Positions 26,317 to 35,007 of a stretch of DNA of 64,000 nt are shown piece by piece (within the stretch, counting starts at the first letter, position 1; each line of letters opens with the position of its first letter). The stretch comes from Sphingobacterium lumbrici. GTDB taxonomy: Bacteria > Bacteroidota > Bacteroidia > Sphingobacteriales > Sphingobacteriaceae. A program made the position numbers and the translations under genes. The notes under the pieces are model-generated. The model was not told the origin of the DNA. It made no database searches and saw only the letters and a list, made by a program, of their open reading frames with translations. The stretch covers positions 124,001-188,000 of the forward strand of contig NZ_SRZY01000028.1 in the NCBI RefSeq assembly GCF_006476045.1, written 5' to 3'.

Positions 26317-27465
26317 ATGAAAAGAGAATTATTTACTATTCTAGCAGCTTCAGTTCTTGTGTTTACATCATGTAGCAAAGACGATGATAATGGTAATGAC
26401 AATGGTCAACAGTTGGTCGAATTAACGGTGTTGTCGGGACCTATCACTTCCAATGCTATTGTTAAAGGTAGTACAATTAATTTGACAGCTGCTACTATCG
26501 TTCGTGAGGGAGCTACATTAACTATCCCCGCGGGTACAACAATTACGGCTAACAGCCAAGGAGCTTATTTGTTGATTGAAAAGGGAGCAAAAATCATTGC
26601 TGAAGGTACAGCGCAAAATCCAATTAAATTTACTTCGGCAACAAAGAGCTCTGGTTCATGGGGCGGTTTGATTATCAACGGAAGAACACCGCTTTCTCGT
26701 GCTACTGAAGCTTCTCCAAGTAACTTTGAGACTGAAATCAACACAAATATCTTCTACGGAGGTAACGATGTAGCAGATGATTCAGGTGTGTTGGATTATG
26801 TTATTATTGAATATTCTGGAGCGAATATCTCGGATGATAAAGAGCACAATGGTTTGACGTTAAATGCTGTTGGTAACAAAACTAAAATCAGCAACATCTA
26901 TATCAAAGATGCAGCAGATGACGGTATTGAATTCTTTGGTGGTTCTGTAAATGTTACGAACCTGTTAGTTGTAAATTCCGAAGACGATATGTTTGACTTT
27001 ACACAAGGTTATACAGGTACATTAAAAAATGCTTATGGTATTTGGGAAGCTGGTTTTAAAACCAATGAAGTAGATCCTAGAGGCATCGAGGCTGATGGTA
27101 ACCATGATGGAAATTTACCGGATGCTTTCTATCAGTCTAATTTTAAAATGGAAGATATAACTATCGTGCAAAACTCTACGACTACAGGTGTTGAAGGTAC
27201 TATGCAAGATGTGGTCAAGGTTAGAAGAGGTGCTAAAGCTACAATCACTAACTTGTTGGTTAGTGTAGGAGCAACTTCTTTAGTTGGTGATATGATTGAT
27301 TTTACGGATAGTAAAGGTGCTGGTAGCGCAACGATTACCTATACCCTTTTGCCAGCAGCTTTAACTGCTAAAATTAATCCTACGGATGCAGCTGGTATTA
27401 CAAAGAATACAACTTCAACAGGTGCTAATACATCAGTATTTGCTTGGACAGGTTATACGTTCTAA
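26317..27465 (+). CDS. Beta-helix-like lipoprotein paired with the TonB receptor
   Basis: A 382-residue lipoprotein (signal ILAASVLVFTSC, lipidated Cys at 20) with an acidic linker (SKDDDNGNDNG) and a long repetitive beta-rich body. This has strand-turn repeats such as GATLTIPAGTTITANSQGAYLLIEKGAKIIAEG and several short DD-containing turns, suggestive of a right-handed parallel beta-helix. Acidic clusters (DDGIEFFGG, EDDMFDFTQG) could bind calcium. The frame can be opened at a TTG at 26299, but ATG 26317 (MKRELFTILA) gives the proper signal peptide. It follows the receptor by 67 bp and ends in a strong terminator, so the two are one unit. The family name is not certain. Confidence 0.8.
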   Translation: MKRELFTILAASVLVFTSCSKDDDNGNDNGQQLVELTVLSGPITSNAIVKGSTINLTAATIVREGATLTIPAGTTITANSQGAYLLIEKGAKIIAEGTAQNPIKFTSATKSSGSWGGLIINGRTPLSRATEASPSNFETEINTNIFYGGNDVADDSGVLDYVIIEYSGANISDDKEHNGLTLNAVGNKTKISNIYIKDAADDGIEFFGGSVNVTNLLVVNSEDDMFDFTQGYTGTLKNAYGIWEAGFKTNEVDPRGIEADGNHDGNLPDAFYQSNFKMEDITIVQNSTTTGVEGTMQDVVKVRRGAKATITNLLVSVGATSLVGDMIDFTDSKGAGSATITYTLLPAALTAKINPTDAAGITKNTTSTGANTSVFAWTGYTF

Positions 27466-27490
27466 GAATATTTTTTCTAACTAAACTATT

Positions 27491-27520
27491 AAAGCCGACT
27501 TCGAAAAGTCGGCTTTTTTA
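27491..27520 (+). terminator. Terminator of the TonB receptor/beta-helix operon
   Basis: A perfect 11-bp stem (27491-27501 with 27506-27516), loop cgaa, followed by T7. Confidence 0.9.
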
Positions 27521-27612
27521 TATAGTACCTGATTAGATCTATATTATTAATAATATTTCCTCGTCTCCTAATTATAACTGTCAGTGATAGTTTGACTAAC
27601 TAATACACGAAT

Positions 27613-28689
27613 ATGCTAAAGATTAAATCTATACTTCCATTAACGATGATAATAGTTGGCAGCTTCATCGGCTGCGAGAAAAATACATCAGATGAGCCTG
27701 AAATAATGGATTCAGAAATCGTAGAGCCTGAATTAGAACAACCAATAGAAACTAATTTTGTGATTAAGAATCTTGCGGAGGATGATTATACAATCGATAA
27801 AGAAGGCTATGGCGAGCTTAATTTTTTAGGGTTCGGCTATGATGTTACAGGCAAATATTCTCACAGGAGCTCCGTTAAAGAGGCTGTAATCAATACGCCT
27901 GTATTTGGACAAGACAATCCCAGCCGTCTGGATGTGCGCCTCCTTCGTGAAGCGAGTTTTAACACCGTTTATGGTGCCGATTCGGAGGATTTTACGAAAT
28001 GGTTGACAGGTGAAACGGCTGATGTCAATTATTTTAAGGGGAATATCATGCATCCTTTTCCAGATACCGATCCCAATGGAGGTGAATACATTTATGGTCT
28101 GTATGATACCTATATAAGACACAAACGACTTAGACTATTTCTAAATCCTGGGGAAAGCCAGTTGTTACGGTATTTGACCATAAATTTTCAAACAGATAGC
28201 AAATCTTTGGAACCAGCGGAACTTGTCAAAAAATATGGAACACACGTATTGCTCTCTTTGTTTACTGGAGCTAAGCTAAGCTTGGATTACCAAGCTGAAT
28301 ATTTAGGAAAGAAGGATCGACGTAGCGCTGTGGAAAATAGTTTTAGAATAGGTATAAACGACTGTTTTGGGTTGTTTTCTGGATTTCTTGATCCAGCAGA
28401 TTCAATAGTACTTAAGGATGTGGCTGATCCGATAATCGCTTTTGAAGCAATTGGGGGTGACCCATCTAAAATATTAGTAAATAATACTTCAGGTCATAAT
28501 CCGAAGGTAAATATTTCGGAATGGTCAAAGAGTATCAATGAAGATAATTATCGGTTCGTTTACATTGATGGTCTGGATAGCTTGTTGCCTATTTCAGAGC
28601 TTATTGAGGATATGGCGAAAAAACAAAAGGTAGAAATTTTTATCAACGAATATATCAAAGCGAACGAGGTGAAGGTGAATAACTACTAG
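27613..28689 (+). CDS. MACPF-domain lipoprotein
   Basis: A 358-residue protein with a lipoprotein signal (TMIIVGSFIGC, Cys21) and an acidic linker (about 24-46). The body carries the membrane-attack-complex/perforin signature: LVKKYGTHVLLSLFTGAKLS with Y-G-T-H at 208-211 and the following glycine. The MACPF fold forms pores. In Bacteroidota, surface or secreted MACPF proteins (the BSAP group) kill closely related strains, while others have unclear roles. The 130 residues after the signature would hold the second membrane hairpin and C-terminal part. It is a single gene behind a terminator, without an obvious immunity partner unless the neighbouring transglutaminase-like gene on the other strand plays a part. 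Confidence 0.8.
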   Translation: MLKIKSILPLTMIIVGSFIGCEKNTSDEPEIMDSEIVEPELEQPIETNFVIKNLAEDDYTIDKEGYGELNFLGFGYDVTGKYSHRSSVKEAVINTPVFGQDNPSRLDVRLLREASFNTVYGADSEDFTKWLTGETADVNYFKGNIMHPFPDTDPNGGEYIYGLYDTYIRHKRLRLFLNPGESQLLRYLTINFQTDSKSLEPAELVKKYGTHVLLSLFTGAKLSLDYQAEYLGKKDRRSAVENSFRIGINDCFGLFSGFLDPADSIVLKDVADPIIAFEAIGGDPSKILVNNTSGHNPKVNISEWSKSINEDNYRFVYIDGLDSLLPISELIEDMAKKQKVEIFINEYIKANEVKVNNY

Positions 28690-28742
28690 CCGATAGGGAG
28701 CTCACCTAACCTGAAATATCCTGTATTTTTGGGAATAGTGTA

Positions 28743-29936
28743 CTATCTCGGTTGATAGTGATATACGATTTCATACTTTTCGTGTTTATACTTATCAGCA
28801 ACTTCACCTATATTTAGATTTTGTCCTTGTGGTGTTGGTTCACAAATCGAAAAATACTGTCCCTCATATTGTATGGCATTTCCGATGGTATGTTCAAATT
28901 GAACCCCCATCGTAATGTGCGTAGGATAGAGTATGGCAATCATGGGTAGATTGTATATCTCTTTTACCAAAAAGAAGAATAAGGCCGCACGGTCATCACA
29001 ATCGCTGTAATTATTGATCAAGGTTTGTTCTGGAGATAACCGTTTCTCTATTCCAAAATTTTCATCGTCGTTCTCATATAAAAATGCATATCGTGTAAAT
29101 CGCATCAGATAATCAACGCCATTTTTGGTATCCATATCTTTAACATTTTCTCGAAGCACAGGTATCAGTGATTGGTAAGTCACTTTAGTGAGCGGAATAT
29201 TAAAATACGTTTCAAAATTAACCCCCGGATAGTTTTTAAAGATACGAGCTATGTTGTCATTTACCTTAATGTCGAATTCATATACCTTATCTTTATACTG
29301 AAAGTTTACATTTTTAACGGCATAAGACTCATCTTTAAATTCCGGCATTTCAGCTATTTTATAACTGAAATCTTTTGTAGCTCCGGGAATACGGATCGAA
29401 ACAGGTTTATACACATCAGAGCGCTTAAATAACTTGCCGTAATCATGATAGTTGAGGCAGGTAAACTGTTGACCGTCAATTACAAAAAAAGGAATATCAG
29501 ATATATCTTCTGTGTTTTTAATATAAAAGATAATTTGACCGTCGCCCACTGCTAATCTGGCATCATATCCGGATTTATTCATCAAATACCATTTGTACAG
29601 TGTATAACGATGATAATTAGCTGCTTTTGGGCTTATTGCTTCTGACACCTGTCTAATAAGCTGATAATAGAGCCAGTCGTTTAAGTTCTTTTGCTCTTTA
29701 AACGCCTTCAGATGAGTAATAAGTATGTTATAGTCCTCTGAATCAATAGTATTGTAAAATTCGAGTATCGATTTTTCATCTGTTTCTCCTTGGATTTGAA
29801 TTTGAGGAGTTTTTGATTTGTCGAAAATAAAAGGCTCTTTGAAAAAATCTATGGTGTCTAATGACTGCCCAAAAGAAGCTACTGTATAGAGTAGAGCTAC
29901 ACAACATGAAAAGATATATATATACCGTTGCTTCAT
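28743..29936 (-). CDS. Exported transglutaminase-like protein
   Basis: A 397-residue protein with a signal peptide (YIYIFSCCVALLYTVASFGQ). The C-terminal part has the transglutaminase/cysteine-protease-like pattern: Cys313 in NNYSDCDDRAALFFFLV, His340 in YPTHITMGVQF, and an acidic residue in SICEPTPQG (Glu366, where Asp is usual). The N-terminal 280 residues are not recognised, apart from a short beta-rich segment. The likely role is cleavage or cross-linking of envelope or extracellular proteins, but no substrate can be inferred. It converges with the MACPF gene (53 bp between stops) and diverges from the hydrolase gene. Confidence 0.7.
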   Translation of the reverse strand: MKQRYIYIFSCCVALLYTVASFGQSLDTIDFFKEPFIFDKSKTPQIQIQGETDEKSILEFYNTIDSEDYNILITHLKAFKEQKNLNDWLYYQLIRQVSEAISPKAANYHRYTLYKWYLMNKSGYDARLAVGDGQIIFYIKNTEDISDIPFFVIDGQQFTCLNYHDYGKLFKRSDVYKPVSIRIPGATKDFSYKIAEMPEFKDESYAVKNVNFQYKDKVYEFDIKVNDNIARIFKNYPGVNFETYFNIPLTKVTYQSLIPVLRENVKDMDTKNGVDYLMRFTRYAFLYENDDENFGIEKRLSPEQTLINNYSDCDDRAALFFFLVKEIYNLPMIAILYPTHITMGVQFEHTIGNAIQYEGQYFSICEPTPQGQNLNIGEVADKYKHEKYEIVYHYQPR

Positions 29937-30098
29937 TCTGATAACAATTTATTAATATAGATTTAATATAAAAATAACAAAATAATTTTGATAAAATGGA
30001 CTGAGGTTTATTGTTATAAACAATAATAGTTATTTTTTGTATTTTTATTTGTGATTTTGGCGACAATTGCTGAACTCGGAAATCTGTATTATCAATAT

Positions 30099-31421
30099 AT
30101 GAAGTATCTATTCTTTTTTGTAGTTTTTATTCAGTATGGTTTCGGGCAGTCTTTTAACGGCACTTGGAAAGGTGATTTAAAAGCGCAGGGAATGACGTTA
30201 CCCTTTGTTGTTCACCTCATACAGGTAGAAAATGGTTATGAAGCTAAGGCCGACAGTCCGAAGCAAGGTGCTTTTGGATTGGCTGCAAAGGCAAAAGTAA
30301 CCGGAGATAGTGTTGTTGTTTCTACGGATTATGGGGCAAAAGTCGTAGGTGTACTAACGGATGATACAACGATTACAAGCATTTTTTTTCAGGGTGGAAT
30401 ACAAATTCCGTTGATTTTAAAAAAACAGAAAGTTGTAGAAATGCCTAAACGACCGCAAGAACCCCAGGCTCCATTTTCTTATGATAGTGAAGACTTTGTA
30501 GTTGATAAAGATGTAAATACAACATTTGGAGGTACGATTACATCACCGAAGCAAGCTGGGAAGTATCCTGCTGTTATTTTAATCAGTGGAAGTGGGCAGC
30601 AAAATCGGGACGGAGAATTATTTGGCCACAGGCCATTCAAATTATTGGCCGATCGGCTTACACAGCAAGGCTTTGTCGTGTTGCGATTTGATGATTTAGG
30701 AATAGGAGAGTCAAAAGGAGATCTAATAAATTTCACTACGTTGACCCAAGCGGATGATGTCGAATTTCTGTTAACATATCTTTCCGGACATTCAAAAGTT
30801 AATCCGCAAAAAATTGGATTGATCGGTCATAGTGAAGGGGGAGTGATAGCACCTATTATTGCAGCTCGTAATAAGGAGGTGAAATATGTGGTTTCTCTAG
30901 CTGGAATGGCTATTCGTGGCGAAGAATTAACTTTGCGGCAAATGGCAGATATCAAGGGACAATCGGTAGAAAAAAAGAATTTTTACAAAGATTTGGTTAC
31001 CATTATGGGTACAGGACATCCCGATCAAATACGCAATGACATGCAAAAACGAATAGATGCATATACCGAGACAGCAATAGATAAACTAACCGTAGAAGAC
31101 ACTGCAGGTATCAGCCGTTTATTTCTCCCTTGGTTTATTACTTTTGTCAAATTAGACCCTGAAACATATCTTAAAGATGTACATGTGCCATTGTTGGCTC
31201 TCAACGGAGCAAAAGATATACAGGTAGTCGCTAAAGATAATTTAGAAGCCTTCAGGAAATATCTTCCAAATAATAAGAAAAATATGTTTAAAGAATACCC
31301 GGATCTTAATCATCTTTTTCAGACTGCTACAACCGGAGATATACTAGAATACAGTGTTATCGAAGAAACTTTTAATGAGCAAGTGATAAAAGATATGTTG
31401 ATCTGGTTAAATGGACTGTAG
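30099..31421 (+). CDS. Exported alpha/beta hydrolase
   Basis: A 440-residue exported hydrolase. The signal peptide (KYLFFFVVFIQYGFGQ) is followed by a beta-barrel-like N-terminal domain (NGTWKGDLKAQGMTLPFVVHL, about 20-130) and an alpha/beta hydrolase domain with LISGSGQQNRDGE, the nucleophile elbow IGHSEGGVIAP and a late histidine in YPDLNHLFQ. The combination is typical of Bacteroidota peptidase/esterase-like proteins in the S9-related group. The frame is open back to GTG 30051, but only ATG 30099 yields a normal signal peptide. It is monocistronic as far as visible, with a 162-bp divergent region shared with the transglutaminase-like gene. Confidence 0.85.
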   Translation: MKYLFFFVVFIQYGFGQSFNGTWKGDLKAQGMTLPFVVHLIQVENGYEAKADSPKQGAFGLAAKAKVTGDSVVVSTDYGAKVVGVLTDDTTITSIFFQGGIQIPLILKKQKVVEMPKRPQEPQAPFSYDSEDFVVDKDVNTTFGGTITSPKQAGKYPAVILISGSGQQNRDGELFGHRPFKLLADRLTQQGFVVLRFDDLGIGESKGDLINFTTLTQADDVEFLLTYLSGHSKVNPQKIGLIGHSEGGVIAPIIAARNKEVKYVVSLAGMAIRGEELTLRQMADIKGQSVEKKNFYKDLVTIMGTGHPDQIRNDMQKRIDAYTETAIDKLTVEDTAGISRLFLPWFITFVKLDPETYLKDVHVPLLALNGAKDIQVVAKDNLEAFRKYLPNNKKNMFKEYPDLNHLFQTATTGDILEYSVIEETFNEQVIKDMLIWLNGL

Positions 31422-31581
31422 TCGATATCGGCAGTAGATCCAAGTTTATTTAATTTTTTCTCTAATAAATTGCGTACGCTATAGTCTAGATGTTCCAGAT
31501 ATTAGGATAATGCGCTAAAAGGAGGTTTTAGAAAGCCGATTTTTTACGTTTTAATATTTACTTTTTACTTCTTAAAATCCG

Positions 31582-31589
31582 TATCTTCG
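31582..31589 (+). promoter_or_regulatory. -7 promoter box of dnaX
   Basis: TATCTTCG, six bases off the dnaX ATG. If used, transcription would start at or one to two bases before the start codon. Confidence 0.5.
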
Positions 31590-31594
31590 TAGCA

Positions 31595-33361
31595 ATGGAT
31601 AATTTTATTGTCTCCGCTCGTAAATACCGCCCTGTCACCTTCGATTCTGTCGTGGGGCAGCAGCACGTTACGAATACCTTAAAGAATGCAATTCTTAATA
31701 ATCAGTTGGCACAAGCCTTTCTGTTTTGTGGACCCAGAGGTGTTGGTAAGACTACGTGTGCGCGTATTTTGGCAAAGACAATAAACTGTGAGGATATTTC
31801 AGCGTCTGCTGAAGCTTGTGGTACATGCGAAAGCTGTAAATCGTTTCAAAATGGTGCTTCATTTAGTATTCATGAGTTAGATGCTGCATCGAACAACTCT
31901 GTAGAAGATATCAGGAGTCTCATTGAGCAGGTACGTATACCACCGCAGGTAGGTAAGTACAAGATCTATATTATTGATGAGGTACACATGCTTTCTCAGG
32001 CAGCTTTCAATGCCTTTCTGAAGACATTGGAAGAGCCACCCACGTATGCAATATTCATTCTTGCTACAACAGAAAAGCACAAGATATTGCCTACAATATT
32101 GTCCCGTTGCCAAATTTTCGATTTCAACCGGATCAAGGTAGAGGATATGGCGGTACATTTGGCATCTATTGCGCAAAAAGAATCGATCAGCTATGAAGAT
32201 GATGGCTTGCATATTATTGCACAAAAGGCGGATGGAGGTCTGCGTGATGCTTTATCCATGTTTGATCAGATTGCTAGTTTTTCCAATAAGCAAATTACCT
32301 ATCAGGCGGTAATCGATAATCTGAATATTCTGGATTATGATTATTATTTTCAATTAATGGCGGCAGTTTCCCAAGAGAATGCAGCTGATACATTATTGAT
32401 TTTTGATAATATCTTGAATCGGGGATTTGACGGAGGGCATTTTATTGCTGGTTTATCTTCGCATTTGCGCAATCTATTGGTCACGAAAGATCCAAAAACC
32501 CTGAAGCTACTCGAGGTAAGCGATAATATAAAAAAGCGCTATTTGGAGCAATCTCAACAAATCAACACCGGTTTACTGTTGTCTGCATTAAATATTGCAA
32601 ACCAGTGCGAGGTCAATTACCGAACCAGTAAGAATCATAGGTTGCAAGTTGAACTAGCCTTGCTGAAGATCTGCCATTTGTCATCTGCCATTAGATTGAG
32701 CGTAAATGGTATATCAGCATCTAGTGCTGAACTAAAAAAAAAACTCCCTGAACCGGTAGCGATACCGCAAAATAGCTCTCCCGCTATTGTAAATAAAGCT
32801 ATTCCTGCACCTGTAGTTTCCGGTGCAACAGTCAATCCTTCCGTTACCCAACCCGCATTGTCAGCAGTGAAACCGGCTGCTCCCGTAAAAGGATGGGGGA
32901 GCTACAAACCGTCAATAGCTGTTCCGAGCTTAAATACTGTTTTTGAAGAGAAGGCAATAGAGGAAGATGAAGAAGACCTGGTAAAAGGAAGCGAATTTAG
33001 GGAAGTTACATTAAACGGCTTTTTGGAAAAATGGAATGTGCTAGCTGAAAATCTAAAAGTAGAAAGCCGTATTACACTTTATACAATTATGACGGCAAGT
33101 CAGCCCCGTTTAAAGGGCAATTTAATCGAGATTGATGTCGAGAATGCCGTACAAATGGATCAACTTAGAGAAGGAAAAATAGATATCCTTAATTATCTTC
33201 GGGTGGAGTTAAGAAATTTTTCTTTAGAACTTGAAGGCGTGCAGATTGAGCAATCCAAAGTTCGGAAACCCTACACTTCGCAGGAGAAATATCAGGTAAT
33301 GGCTACGAAGAATCCTGCATTAGAAACATTGCGCAAAACCTTTAACTTAGGACTAAGTTAA
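31595..33361 (+). CDS. dnaX: DNA polymerase III subunit gamma/tau
   Basis: Clamp-loader ATPase subunit of the replicative polymerase. It has 588 residues: an AAA+ domain with Walker A GPRGVGKTTCARIL, a zinc-binding set of four cysteines (NCEDISASAEACGTCESCKSF), Walker B YIIDEVHML and sensor 1 ILATTEKHKI, then a collar domain, a Pro/Ala-rich linker (about 370-440) and a C-terminal domain that would contact the polymerase alpha subunit. The start MDNFIVSARKYRP is the family's usual N-terminus. The promoter box sits within six bases of the ATG. No frameshift signal for a gamma form was looked for beyond inspection, and A-runs occur near 32737-32745. Confidence 0.95.
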   Translation: MDNFIVSARKYRPVTFDSVVGQQHVTNTLKNAILNNQLAQAFLFCGPRGVGKTTCARILAKTINCEDISASAEACGTCESCKSFQNGASFSIHELDAASNNSVEDIRSLIEQVRIPPQVGKYKIYIIDEVHMLSQAAFNAFLKTLEEPPTYAIFILATTEKHKILPTILSRCQIFDFNRIKVEDMAVHLASIAQKESISYEDDGLHIIAQKADGGLRDALSMFDQIASFSNKQITYQAVIDNLNILDYDYYFQLMAAVSQENAADTLLIFDNILNRGFDGGHFIAGLSSHLRNLLVTKDPKTLKLLEVSDNIKKRYLEQSQQINTGLLLSALNIANQCEVNYRTSKNHRLQVELALLKICHLSSAIRLSVNGISASSAELKKKLPEPVAIPQNSSPAIVNKAIPAPVVSGATVNPSVTQPALSAVKPAAPVKGWGSYKPSIAVPSLNTVFEEKAIEEDEEDLVKGSEFREVTLNGFLEKWNVLAENLKVESRITLYTIMTASQPRLKGNLIEIDVENAVQMDQLREGKIDILNYLRVELRNFSLELEGVQIEQSKVRKPYTSQEKYQVMATKNPALETLRKTFNLGLS

Positions 33362-33380
33362 AAACCAAAATTTCTTTTCT

Positions 33381-33388
33381 TATCTTTG
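33381..33388 (+). promoter_or_regulatory. -7 promoter box of rlmB
   Basis: TATCTTTG, 50 bp before the rlmB ATG and 20 bp past the dnaX stop, so rlmB has its own promoter. Confidence 0.55.
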
Positions 33389-33438
33389 CGACAAATAGTA
33401 CAATACGGTGGCTATTTTTTATATTATAAATTCGTAAC

Positions 33439-34212
33439 ATGGCTTTCCACATTAGAGACAATAGGGGTGAAAAAAGAGAATCCAATCAAATGGTTTTTGG
33501 TATCCGCGCAGTTATAGAAGCAATAGATAGCGGCAAAGAAATAGAATCCCTGTTTGTACAGCGTGGCTTAAGTGGAAGTTTGTTCCTGGAACTCAAATCC
33601 CTATTAAAGGAGCATAACCTAGGTTATCAGCAGGTTCCGATTGAAAAGTTGAATCGGATTACACGCAAAAATCATCAAGGTGTAATAGCCGTAATTTCCC
33701 CTATTGTTTATCATCAGATCGAAGACCTCTTACCGACAATTTACGAGAAGGGAGAAATACCATTTTTGTTAATGTTGGATGGTGTTACCGATGTACGAAA
33801 TATGGGAGCAATAGCACGTACCGCGGAATGTGCAGGTGTGCATGCTATTATTGTTCCACGAAAGGGATCGGCTGAGATAAATCCGGATGCGATTAAGACA
33901 TCTGCCGGAGCCTTATATAAAATTCCGGTTTGTCGACAAGATAGTTTGGGCAAAGTAGGACGATATTTGATAGAGTCTGGTGTTCAGTTGGTAGTGAGTA
34001 CAGAAAAAACGCAGGATTCCATTTATGATATCGATTATACTGTGCCGACCTGTATTATAATGGGAGCGGAAGATGTGGGCGTTTCAGATGATTTGATCCG
34101 TATTTCGGATAAATTGGCGAAAATTCCGATGTTTGGTGAAATAGCATCTTTAAATGTATCTGTTTCGGCAGCTGTGGTAATATATGAAGCGATACGACAG
34201 CGCTCCAAATAA
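33439..34212 (+). CDS. rlmB: 23S rRNA (guanosine-2251-2'-O)-methyltransferase RlmB
   Basis: SpoU-class SAM-dependent methyltransferase acting on G2251 of 23S rRNA. It has 257 residues, with an N-terminal substrate-binding domain (MVFGIRAVIEAIDSGKEIESLFV), then a SPOUT knot with LMLDGVTDVRNMGAIARTAECAGVHAIIVP, CIIMGAEDVGVSDDLIRISD and IASLNVSVSAAVVIYEAIRQR, the three cofactor motifs. Strictly, TrmH-family members differ in target, so RlmB is the best call rather than proven. It is followed 15 bp later by the HPP gene. Confidence 0.9.
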   Translation: MAFHIRDNRGEKRESNQMVFGIRAVIEAIDSGKEIESLFVQRGLSGSLFLELKSLLKEHNLGYQQVPIEKLNRITRKNHQGVIAVISPIVYHQIEDLLPTIYEKGEIPFLLMLDGVTDVRNMGAIARTAECAGVHAIIVPRKGSAEINPDAIKTSAGALYKIPVCRQDSLGKVGRYLIESGVQLVVSTEKTQDSIYDIDYTVPTCIIMGAEDVGVSDDLIRISDKLAKIPMFGEIASLNVSVSAAVVIYEAIRQRSK

Positions 34213-34227
34213 TATTAATGCTTTTCA

Positions 34228-34827
34228 ATGTCTCCCCAGAAGTTCAAAAGACAGTTAAGAGTTTATCGCATCGTATTCTATAAAGAAACTTTAGTAGATC
34301 CTAAGGAACATTTTTGGTCTTTTGTGGGTGCATTTATAGGGATAAGTATAATAGCTTTTATCCAATCTTTGAGTCTTCCGGATCTAGAGAATATTTTTTT
34401 GATAGGATCTTTTGGGGCGTCAAGCGTATTAATATATGGTGCCATACAAAGTCCGTTAGCACAGCCGCGTAATTTGATTGGAGGTCATGTCGTTTCGGCT
34501 TTTATAGGTGTTACGGTTGCCAAGGTTATGCCCGATATTATATGGCTGACTGCGCCTATGGCTGTAGCATTATCTATAGTCCTAATGCAGGTGACACGTA
34601 CCTTGCATCCTCCTGGTGGGGCTACAGCCTTAATAGCCGTAACGGGTGGAACAAAGATAGCTTCAATGGGATACTGGTATGTGCTGAGTCCGGTTTTGTC
34701 GGGGGCAATGATCCTGTTTCTCGTTGCCTTAATATTCAATAATATCACCAAAAACAGACACTATCCGGTAAAAGACTCTCGCTTACGTTTATCAAGGAGA
34801 AGACAACTGCGTAAAAGATTTCAATAA
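34228..34827 (+). CDS. HPP-family membrane protein
   Basis: A 199-residue integral membrane protein of the HPP family with four hydrophobic segments. The family motif TRTLHPPGGATALIAV and the SFGASSVLIYGAIQSPLAQPRNLIGGHV stretch are both present. Some HPP proteins transport nitrite in chloroplasts and cyanobacteria. In Bacteroidota the substrate is unknown. The C-terminus is strongly basic (RLRLSRRRQLRKRF), consistent with a cytoplasmic tail. It lies 15 bp after rlmB and ends before a terminator shared with the converging helicase gene. Confidence 0.85.
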   Translation: MSPQKFKRQLRVYRIVFYKETLVDPKEHFWSFVGAFIGISIIAFIQSLSLPDLENIFLIGSFGASSVLIYGAIQSPLAQPRNLIGGHVVSAFIGVTVAKVMPDIIWLTAPMAVALSIVLMQVTRTLHPPGGATALIAVTGGTKIASMGYWYVLSPVLSGAMILFLVALIFNNITKNRHYPVKDSRLRLSRRRQLRKRFQ

Positions 34828-34949
34828 CCTCTCTCGCTTGAAATGAAATAATAAAAACTCGTGTTGGATTAGAATATAGTGTGGTTGTTAGGGTGTAAAG
34901 TTTATAGGGCTTCGTGTTAAAATATAAAACAAAAGGAGCTAGAACATAA

Positions 34950-34981
34950 AAAAGCTTCCTTAATTTGATAAGGAAGCTTTT
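34950..34981. terminator. Bidirectional terminator between HPP and helicase genes
   Basis: A perfect 13-bp stem (34950-34962 with 34969-34981, loop atttga). A-rich on the left and T-rich on the right, so it serves both converging genes. Confidence 0.85.
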
Positions 34982-35007
34982 TATTAAAGTAAGTGTTAAT
35001 TTACTTA

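Noticed and set aside
27530-27612. Small gene between the beta-helix terminator and the MACPF gene
   Set aside because: No ATG frame of useful length with a ribosome-binding context. Only an AT-rich promoter-like stretch.
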